DNA of 9,285 nucleotides from Hyphomicrobiales bacterium. Its GTDB lineage: Bacteria > Pseudomonadota > Alphaproteobacteria > Rhizobiales > HXMU1428-3. Below the pieces are notes generated by a model. That model was not told where the DNA came from. It saw only the letters and a list, made by a program, of their open reading frames with translations, and ran no database searches. A program made the position numbers and the translations under genes. The stretch lies in contig JAJFHW010000182.1 in assembly GCA_021775385.1 (NCBI GenBank), positions 1-9,285 on the forward strand, in the 5' to 3' direction. Below are positions 1 through 5,105 of the stretch, piece by piece; positions within the stretch are counted from its first letter, which is position 1; each line of letters begins with the position of its first letter.

Positions 1-408
1 GAAGGTTATATCCAAGATGCGGCAGCTTTAGCACGTCGTTTGTTACCACCCTCTGTTGTCTCTCATCAATGGATCCATGCGCTGATTAACAGCCGTGCAT
101 TGGCTGAAAGCTTTGAAGCAATCATTCTTAATCCTTCGATACTTCCTCCTGAACAAGTGATCAATATACTGCAATCTATGACAGACCATCTCTCAAGAAC
201 AGGCCGTAAAGAAGTTGTCTTGGAGCATGTCACACGCTTGAGTAAATCTTTGCCACATCAAGAAGCCGCAAATTTTGAAGATGAAGGCGCCAAAGAGCCG
301 ATGTCAGACGATTTAATGCTTCGCTTACGCATGATGACGATCTTGTCTGACGCAGCCGAAAGATTCCACGCCTCAGCCCAACACGCCAGATTAATTCTAT
401 CAAGATAA
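1..408 (+). CDS. Unrecognised protein, C-terminal part (5' end outside window)
   Basis: The reading frame is open from the first base and ends at TAA 406-408, so 135 residues of a longer protein are visible. The first internal start-like codon is TTG at 40, but the coding frame runs through it (EGYIQDAAALARR precedes it), so the gene most likely begins left of the window. The visible part is soluble and looks largely helical, with no membrane segment, signal peptide or cysteine. It is rich in Leu, Ala, Ser and His and has an acidic stretch (FEDEGAKEPMSDD) before a final helix ending LILSR. I do not recognise the family. It has the same orientation as the ASKHA gene at 921 but is separated from it by about 500 bp of structured repeats, so co-transcription is possible and not demonstrated. 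Confidence applies to it being coding, not to any function. Confidence 0.7.
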   Translation, partial: EGYIQDAAALARRLLPPSVVSHQWIHALINSRALAESFEAIILNPSILPPEQVINILQSMTDHLSRTGRKEVVLEHVTRLSKSLPHQEAANFEDEGAKEPMSDDLMLRLRMMTILSDAAERFHASAQHARLILSR

Positions 409-444
409 AACAAAATCCTCGAGAGTAAACCAAACCTCACGACA

Positions 445-597
445 CGAAGAAGGAGCATTGCCCTCTTCGGGCAATGGGACATGACGCCAGAGGCGTCCGG
501 CACCAAGCGCTGCCTCCCGCGGAGGCCCAAGCGCTTGCACGGATGCTGGTGGGCATCTGAAGTGCCACTAAAAATCGCTTGAAATAGCCGTGAGAGA
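445..597 (+). repeat. Multi-hairpin repeat, copy 1 (carries nested REP-like element)
   Basis: The unit begins CGAAGAAGGAG (445-455) and ends GTGAGAGA (590-597). Arms read as: P1 CATTGCCC 456-463 with GGGCAATG 469-476; the conserved joint GGACAT 477-482; P2 GACGCC 483-488 with GGCGTC 492-497; P3 GGCA 499-502 with TGCC 511-514; P4 CCTCC 513-517 with GGAGG 521-525 (P3 and P4 share two bases, so only one can be full length); P5 CAAGCG 528-533 with CGCTTG 576-581. P1 and P2 share no sequence with the other copies' arms, yet pair perfectly. P5 is enlarged because the 36-bp REP-like element at 537-572 sits in its loop, which makes this copy 153 bp against roughly 110 for the others. Confidence 0.75.
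537..572 (-). repeat. REP-like 36-bp element inside loop of repeat copy 1
   Basis: This is about 85% identical to the two tandem 37-bp copies at 7592-7665, some 7 kb away. The outer stem is GCAC 537-540 with GTGC 562-565. The inner stem is GGATGC 541-546 with GCATCT 553-558. The loop is TGGTGG and the 3' flank is CCACTAAA. Read on the minus strand it is GTGG (565-568) followed by an imperfect palindrome with a TTCA bulge, the layout of bacterial REP elements. Relative to the 7592 copy, both stems differ by paired changes (GCGC/GCGC to GCAC/GTGC, and a T-A to A-T swap in the inner stem), which supports a folded form. The REP assignment is inference from layout; no RAYT transposase gene is in the window. 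Confidence 0.7.
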
Positions 598-616
598 CGA
601 CCAAAACACAGCTATA

Positions 617-722
617 CGAAGAAGGAGTGACGCCCCTTCGGCGTCAGGACATGGCAAGCTAGCTTGCCCGGTGCCTAGCACCGCCCCTCAGAGGGCCAGC
701 AGCTGAAATAGCCCGTGAGAGA
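617..722 (+). repeat. Multi-hairpin repeat, copy 2
   Basis: The unit begins CGAAGAAGGAG 617-627 and ends GTGAGAGA 715-722. P1 is TGACGCC 628-634 with GGCGTCA 640-646. The joint GGACAT is 647-652. P2 is a perfect palindrome, GGCAAGCT 653-660 with AGCTTGCC 661-668. P3 is CGGTGC 669-674, loop CTA, GCACCG 678-683. P4 is CCCTC 685-689 with GAGGG 691-695. P5 is nearly lost (CAG 697-699 with CTG 703-705) before the conserved GAAATAGCC tail. This is the most compact intact unit (106 bp) and the best template for a structure model. Confidence 0.8.
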
Positions 723-741
723 AAACCCAACCTTCAAGGCA

Positions 742-856
742 CGAAGAAGGAGTGACGCCTTTTCGGCGTCAGGACATGGCGCAGCGACAGCGAAGCCCGG
801 CGCAAGCGCCGCCCCTCGGAGGCCTGCCGCTTCAGCGGCAGAATAGCCGTGAGAGA
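742..856 (+). repeat. Multi-hairpin repeat, copy 3
   Basis: The unit begins CGAAGAAGGAG 742-752 and ends GTGAGAGA 849-856. P1 is TGACGCC 753-759 with GGCGTCA 765-771. The joint GGACAT is 772-777. P2 keeps only GGC 778-780 with GCC 795-797 around a longer loop. P3 is CGGCG 798-802 with CGCCG 807-811. P4 is CCTC 814-817 with GAGG 819-822. P5 is TGCCGC 825-830, loop TTCA, GCGGCA 835-840. P3 and P5 have a different sequence from copy 2 but stay paired. It lies just upstream of the ASKHA gene leader. Confidence 0.8.
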
Positions 857-887
857 AAAAAATCATCCAAATAAAAATTAAGTCTGT

Positions 888-922
888 ATATTGCCTCAAT
901 AATCGATTATTTGAGGCAATAT
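888..922. promoter_or_regulatory. Inverted repeat covering SD and start codon of the ASKHA gene
   Basis: ATATTGCCTCAA (888-899) is the exact reverse complement of TTGAGGCAATAT (911-922). Between them lies another palindrome, TAATCGATTA (900-909), plus one T. The right arm contains the only good Shine-Dalgarno, GAGG 913-916, and the AT of the start codon at 921. In RNA the hairpin would bury both. As DNA it looks like an operator, and TATATT at 887-892 at its left edge resembles a -10 box, although no convincing -35 box is visible. Translational occlusion or repressor binding are the two readings; which one applies is not decidable from sequence. Confidence 0.6.
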
Positions 923-3900
923 GGTAAAAACAATTTCGGCTCATATCAATCTGGCCAGTCCTGGCGAGCATGAATATCTGGCATCTGTTTCTTTTGAACA
1001 TGCGAGAAGTGTTGCTTTGCGCATTCAAGAAATAAAATTACGCCCCAGCCGAAATGAAAAACCCTACAAAGTCCCCTTAAGCTTACTCACTTGGTTCACA
1101 GAGCATGCCGCAGCCGGACGTGAGCTAACAAGGGAAGAAAATGGCCAAGCCATAGATGCAAAGCTATTTACCAACCAGGCCGTTTTACGGGAGCAAATAG
1201 AAACTTTTTCTCTTAAAAATAAGTTTTATCTTGAAGTTGAGGTCACTGAGCTAGATCAAAATGATGAAAGCTGCGCGAGAGAAGACCAAGGTGTGATGAA
1301 CATTGAGGTCCAGCTCTTTTATGGCCCAAAGGCAAAATGCTCTCTAAGTCTTGAACCATTAAATCCTGGCACAGAAAAACAATTACTATTTCCCAAAAAT
1401 TGCGGTGCAGACGGGCGGTTTGATTTAGTCGAGGCGGGAGTAAAATCTAACTTAGGCCCTTTAGATCCGCGTTCAGATAAACGATTACTACTTTGCACAG
1501 TAAAACTATCAGATACCTGGCAGCCCCTGCGCAACAGCATCATCGAAAGACTGCATATATATGAAGGGACAACAGAAGTCCCAAGTGAATATATTGAAGA
1601 TGAGCATCATTACGAAGAGCTTTATAAAACATTCCCTCATGCCCAAAATAAGAAATTTCCAAAAGGGTTGAAAGCATTTGGTCCTCTGTTGCCGTCAGCT
1701 CCGAAAGAGAAAAGAGGTCCCTGGACCATCAGTTTAAAGGCACCGTTAAACGATCACTTTTGGTTAGAAATGGCAGAAATTAGAGCTGCTCACAATAACC
1801 AACCTTTAAGAGGGTTTGTCGAGCTTCTTATCCCTGAGCCTGGTGGTAATATTCAGGTGGAGTGTCAATTTGCTATTCAGTTTGACGATGAAGATTGGCT
1901 GATCATAACAGATGGGGCAGCGGTTGCCGCTCCTTTGTTATTGCCGGTAAATCGAGAAAAATCTTTTTGGCAAGAAGACAGCCTGGCTGGTGAACTGAGC
2001 TTGTCAGTTCCAAAAATTCATTGCCCGGCTAGTCAGTTTCTCTCCATTCAATATTTTGGTTTTGGGCTCAGCGAAGGACCAGTGAATATTGCACTCACCC
2101 CGTCTAAAAAAGATACGGAGTTTTATAATGTAAAGCCTGAAGTCACGGAAATGAGCAATCAACAACATCAACTAATATTGCTCAACCAAATCGCTCTTAA
2201 CAAAAAACAAAAACTGCAAAAATCAGAATTTAAACTGAAGTGCTTTTGGCCAGACAAACAAAAAACTGAAACTTTTAAAATCAATATCAAACTGGTAGAG
2301 AAATCTTACAGCCAGGCTTTAGCTATTGATATCGGCTCAAAAGCGATCGCTGTTGCAGGGATCGACCCTAACGGTGAAGCTGATGAAATTATCAATTTAC
2401 CTTTAGGAAAAAGTGCGCAAAATCAATTTCTGGATGAAGCATTTATCACTTCGAAAGTGTCTTTATCTGGTCGTCTGGATAACGCCGAAGTTGACAGCGA
2501 ACTAGACGAGCAAAATTGGCGCACAAAAGAATTTCCAATGAGTATTTCCTTTTCTAAATCAGGTTGGAAGAAATCAGCAGTAACCAGCCGTTTGAAAAAA
2601 TTACAACGCAGCTATGATCTTGCTCTTCCCTCAAAACATGAAACTGAGGCCGGAGAGAAATTCAATTTAAAGCGAATTTTTTCTCAAGTGAGTAATAGTG
2701 AAGATCCACCATCAAATGGCGTGCAAATAACAGGCGCTATAGAAGGTGAAAAAACTAAATTCTCCCCTCCGGTTTTTCTATCAGCAACACGCTTGCAACA
2801 AAAAGATAGAAATGAAGAGGATGCAACATCTCCATTAGAAACTGATCATTTTAAAACAGGACTGACATCGTCATTAAATTCAAGTTGGCTTATGTCAGAC
2901 GTTCTTGATGAATTATATAATTTTTATGGAACATATTTAAATTCACAAAAAGCACTGCCTGGGAATAAAACAGTTGCTGAGAGTGGCGAAAAACAAAAAA
3001 CCTCTAAACTTAAAAAAGAAGTTTTTCTTACACTGACACATTCTTCAAATCTGTCTACCATTGGCAAAAGGCGGTATGAAATAGCCGGTGCTTCAACACT
3101 TGCGAAATATGAACAAGGCAGTTTTCTAGAAATGGGGCCAATGGCCGAGTTGCTAGGCTTCACAGGTTCTGATCAGTTAAAGAACAATGTTGTTTTATTA
3201 GATGAAATATCCGCATCCAGTTATCATTCATTAAAGGAAATGGCAGAACGCGACCAGCCGGCGCGGGCCAAAAAAGTGCAACAAATACATATAGATATTG
3301 GTGCAAGCCATGCAGCTTTATGCGCTCAATCTGGTTGGGTTGGAGAGAGTAATGCATTGGTTGATACGGTCCACGGTATTATAGAATTGCCTTTAGGTGC
3401 ACGAGCGCTTGAGTTAGCATTAACGAAAGAAATTTCACAAGTCCTTGAAACAGCCATTAGCGCCGGGGCGCAAATAATTAGACAAATAGATCTTCCAAAC
3501 AATCTTGAAGCTGTTATTGCAGCCGAAAAAGAAGAGACAAAAGTCACTTTTGGCCAGAACCAATTTTTAAAAAATTTAAGACAAGCAATATATCAGTCCC
3601 AAACGGTTAAAGACCAGGCTGGAAATGATTTGCATATTGTCATTGGTAAAAGTGAAGAAAAATCAAACTTGCCCTTAACTCTAGATGCATCTGTAGTTCC
3701 TCAAGGTGATCCTATTAGCTTATGGCATGGGTTGCGTGGTGAGCAGCTGGTTTGCATCAGTTCAGAAGGTGAAGCCGAAGACGAAAAAACATGGCACATA
3801 GAGTTAAGATTAGAAATTGACGCTCTGGCGCAAAAAGTAGGTCCCTTATCAACTTACCTCGCTTTTGTTGCTGAACTTTTACCCAGGTCAATAGAGCAAG

Positions 3901-4610
3901 TCCTCCCTAAAACCAGTCAAAGAGCTGAGCGACTTTTCTCTGTTTCCGGTGGAGCCTCACTATTTGCTCCATTTAGAAAATTGATCGAGACAACAGCAAA
4001 AAATTTAGAGTGTCGATTGTTGCCCTTGCCAGAAGATTATAAAGATGCAAAATCAGCCACGTCATTGGGTGCCTTAGAGCTTTTCCATCATCAAAATAAA
4101 GCGCCAATGATGAAGCAATTGCCAAATGTAATTCTTGTACCGTTATCTGATGAGAATGAAGCTGAAAATGATATGATTTCAGTCGCTGAAAATGGCAAAT
4201 TGATTGTTATAAAAACAACAAGAACTGAAGGCGCTTTACAGAAAAATATCTCATCAGTGCAATTAATTGAAACTTTGCCCGGTTTTGGAAGTTTGTTAAA
4301 CGAAGATCCAAAAGCAGTATATTGCCAAACGTATCTGGATGACCTGGATAGAGCAACGGCTGATCAATGGGCAGTAGCAGGCGCCGAATGGCAAGCCTAT
4401 CTGGATCTTTGCTACCAAACATTATTGAACATGCCAGTTGAATTGTCTCAAAATAATGATACCTCACCAGAGCTTGAAAACACTGGAAGTGTAGAAAAAT
4501 CTAAAGGTCAGACCTGGGCTTATAAAACACTGAAAAAAGAAGAAGCCCAGCTTACAATCGGTGAAAAAACCTTCTGGGTCAGCACCGGCCTCACCCGCTC
4601 AACTTTTTAG
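921..4610 (+). CDS. Large protein with C-terminal actin/Hsp70-like (ASKHA) ATPase core
   Basis: This is a 1229-residue protein with no signal peptide or membrane segment, hence probably cytoplasmic. Three landmarks of the ASKHA fold occur in the right order. The phosphate-1-like segment is AIDIGSKAIAVAG (468-480, D470). The phosphate-2-like segment is IHIDIGASHAAL (789-800, D792). The adenosine-like segment is LFSVSGGASL (around 1005-1013, G1010-G1011). Between the first two, VFLTLTHSSNLS and VVLLDEISASSYHS (D761, E762) match the Hsp70-type pattern of a strand followed by the E-x-A segment. The first ~460 residues match nothing I know; they look mainly beta, with a short duplicated motif (143-156 and 177-190). 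The insert at about 590-690 is low complexity. The start at 921 is preceded by GAGG at 4-nt spacing, inside a hairpin. The best guess is an ATP-dependent switch or filament-forming protein. Partner and substrate are unknown; SrfB-like virulence proteins are a weakly considered alternative. The co-directional membrane protein downstream may be its partner. Confidence 0.8.
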   Translation: MVKTISAHINLASPGEHEYLASVSFEHARSVALRIQEIKLRPSRNEKPYKVPLSLLTWFTEHAAAGRELTREENGQAIDAKLFTNQAVLREQIETFSLKNKFYLEVEVTELDQNDESCAREDQGVMNIEVQLFYGPKAKCSLSLEPLNPGTEKQLLFPKNCGADGRFDLVEAGVKSNLGPLDPRSDKRLLLCTVKLSDTWQPLRNSIIERLHIYEGTTEVPSEYIEDEHHYEELYKTFPHAQNKKFPKGLKAFGPLLPSAPKEKRGPWTISLKAPLNDHFWLEMAEIRAAHNNQPLRGFVELLIPEPGGNIQVECQFAIQFDDEDWLIITDGAAVAAPLLLPVNREKSFWQEDSLAGELSLSVPKIHCPASQFLSIQYFGFGLSEGPVNIALTPSKKDTEFYNVKPEVTEMSNQQHQLILLNQIALNKKQKLQKSEFKLKCFWPDKQKTETFKINIKLVEKSYSQALAIDIGSKAIAVAGIDPNGEADEIINLPLGKSAQNQFLDEAFITSKVSLSGRLDNAEVDSELDEQNWRTKEFPMSISFSKSGWKKSAVTSRLKKLQRSYDLALPSKHETEAGEKFNLKRIFSQVSNSEDPPSNGVQITGAIEGEKTKFSPPVFLSATRLQQKDRNEEDATSPLETDHFKTGLTSSLNSSWLMSDVLDELYNFYGTYLNSQKALPGNKTVAESGEKQKTSKLKKEVFLTLTHSSNLSTIGKRRYEIAGASTLAKYEQGSFLEMGPMAELLGFTGSDQLKNNVVLLDEISASSYHSLKEMAERDQPARAKKVQQIHIDIGASHAALCAQSGWVGESNALVDTVHGIIELPLGARALELALTKEISQVLETAISAGAQIIRQIDLPNNLEAVIAAEKEETKVTFGQNQFLKNLRQAIYQSQTVKDQAGNDLHIVIGKSEEKSNLPLTLDASVVPQGDPISLWHGLRGEQLVCISSEGEAEDEKTWHIELRLEIDALAQKVGPLSTYLAFVAELLPRSIEQVLPKTSQRAERLFSVSGGASLFAPFRKLIETTAKNLECRLLPLPEDYKDAKSATSLGALELFHHQNKAPMMKQLPNVILVPLSDENEAENDMISVAENGKLIVIKTTRTEGALQKNISSVQLIETLPGFGSLLNEDPKAVYCQTYLDDLDRATADQWAVAGAEWQAYLDLCYQTLLNMPVELSQNNDTSPELENTGSVEKSKGQTWAYKTLKKEEAQLTIGEKTFWVSTGLTRSTF

Positions 4611-4617
4611 CTCCACT

Positions 4618-4654
4618 CAGGTATTAAAATGCGTGATAGAAAACTATCTACCTG
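4618..4654 (+). other. Hairpin just after the ASKHA gene stop codon
   Basis: Outer arms CAGGTA 4618-4623 and TACCTG 4649-4654 enclose an inner hairpin GATAG 4635-4639, loop AAAA, CTATC 4644-4648, with an unpaired left-side stretch 4624-4634. It starts 8 bp after the stop codon and runs directly into repeat copy 4. No T-run follows, so it does not read as an intrinsic terminator; a 3'-end protecting fold is possible. Confidence 0.4.
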
Positions 4655-4763
4655 AAGAAGGAGTGACGCAACTTTGGCGTCAGGACATGGCAGCAAAGCT
4701 GCCCGGTGTAAGTGCTGTCTCTCGTAGGCCCCGCATCGAAGCAGCGGCATAGCTCATGAGAGA
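4653..4763 (+). repeat. Multi-hairpin repeat, copy 4
   Basis: The unit begins TGAAGAAGGAG 4653-4663 and ends ATGAGAGA 4756-4763. P1 is TGACGC 4664-4669 with GCGTCA 4677-4682. The joint GGACAT is 4683-4688. P2 is GGCAGC 4689-4694, loop AAA, GCTGCC 4698-4703. P3 (4704-4717) is weakened to mostly G-T pairs. P4 is eroded (CTCGTAGG). P5 is CCGC 4731-4734 with GCGG 4744-4747. It has the same orientation as copies 1-3 but lies on the other side of the ASKHA gene, so that gene is bracketed by the family. Confidence 0.75.
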
Positions 4764-4795
4764 AAAAACCCCTGATATCTGCCGATTATGAAAAA

Positions 4796-4870
4796 CGTAG
4801 GCCAAAGGCCGTCAACGCCTAGCGTTGCACCTCGTAGGGCGGCCACTTCGTGGCCACCGCCCGTGAGAGA
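4796..4870 (+). repeat. Multi-hairpin repeat, copy 5 (lacks the P1 end)
   Basis: The 5' part (CGAAGAAGGAG, P1 and GGACAT) is missing. What remains is P2 GGCC 4800-4803, loop AAA, GGCC 4807-4810; P3 CAACGC 4813-4818, loop CTA, GCGTTG 4822-4827; P4 CCT 4830-4832 with AGG 4836-4838; P5 GGCCAC 4841-4846, loop TTC, GTGGCC 4850-4855; and the tail GCCCGTGAGAGA to 4870. Arm sequences again differ from the other copies while pairing is kept. Confidence 0.65.
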
Positions 4871-4876
4871 GAAAAA

Positions 4877-4900
4877 GCCGTTAATAAACTTATTAACGGC
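4877..4900 (-). terminator. Perfect 10-bp hairpin; terminator-like only on the minus strand
   Basis: GCCGTTAATA 4877-4886 pairs perfectly with TATTAACGGC 4891-4900 around AACT. It is flanked on the left by AAAAA 4872-4876, so a minus-strand transcript would read the stem followed by TTTTTC, a classical intrinsic-terminator layout. On the plus strand the hairpin is followed by CACACAC, with no T-run. No minus-strand gene ends here, so it would have to stop antisense transcription, or it has another structural role. Confidence 0.45.
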
Positions 4901-5015
4901 CACACACTTGCCATTTATATCAAGATAATGCTTTTCAATTGCAAACGGACGTGAATTAAGCGGCTAAAAAGCCTAAATTTTCTAAGCTTTAATATCAACA
5001 ATCAGCTACAAATGG

Positions 5016-5095
5016 TATAGTCACAAAGGAACTTCGTTGTTCATCAGATAAACAATGAACAATTCCAACAGCTTGTAAAAAATATAGACCGGGGG
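5016..5095 (+). promoter_or_regulatory. Leader of the 827-aa gene: possible -10, inverted repeat, G-rich SD
   Basis: TATAGT at 5016-5021 resembles a -10 box, but no good -35 box is visible upstream. Downstream, TTGTTCAT 5037-5044 and ATGAACAA 5055-5062 form an 8-bp inverted repeat with a 10-nt centre. GGAA 5028-5031 and TTCC 5063-5066 can extend it across a bulge. GGGGG at 5091-5095 is the only SD-like purine run before ATG 5106, at a rather long spacing of 10 nt. The stretch 4901-5015 before it is AT-rich and shows nothing I can name beyond a 4-bp stem at 4962-4973 followed by a T-rich run. Confidence 0.35.
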
Positions 5096-5105
5096 TTAAG
5101 TCTAA

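Larger units (their letters stand above)
409..920 (+). repeat. Intergenic array of multi-hairpin repeats (overall region)
   Basis: This 512-bp gap has no convincing gene; open frames on either strand here cross the palindromes and look like nothing known. It holds three direct copies of a hairpin-rich unit (listed separately), all in the direction of the flanking genes. The linkers are partly conserved too. A tail-like GAGAG followed by AAACC, AACCT and CACGAAG occurs both before copy 1 (421-449) and between copies 2 and 3 (717-746). This suggests that the true tandem period includes about 20-25 bp of linker, and that 418-430 is the remnant tail of an eroded unit. The last 60 bp (857-920) are AT-rich and form the leader of the next gene. 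Confidence 0.8.

Noticed and set aside
445..856. CRISPR array
   Set aside because: The units are about 110 bp with internal variable hairpin arms. There are no short identical repeats separated by uniform unique spacers, and no cas genes are nearby.
445..856. Riboswitch or known ribozyme
   Set aside because: I could not match the conserved joints to any riboswitch, hammerhead, twister or HDV-like consensus, and tandem copies both before and after a gene do not fit cis-regulation of one start codon.
675..1028. Minus-strand 117-aa open frame
   Set aside because: It runs through repeat copy 3, the palindrome and the start of the ASKHA gene; its residues reflect the hairpins and it has no SD or recognisable domain.
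921..4610. DnaK/Hsp70 chaperone or SrfB virulence protein
   Set aside because: Only the generic ASKHA nucleotide-binding landmarks are visible. No Hsp70 substrate-binding domain is present, and I could not recall enough SrfB-specific sequence to support that name.
4561..4752. Plus-strand 63-aa open frame overlapping the ASKHA gene end
   Set aside because: It starts at GTG in another frame within the coding region and ends inside repeat copy 4; there is no SD or domain.
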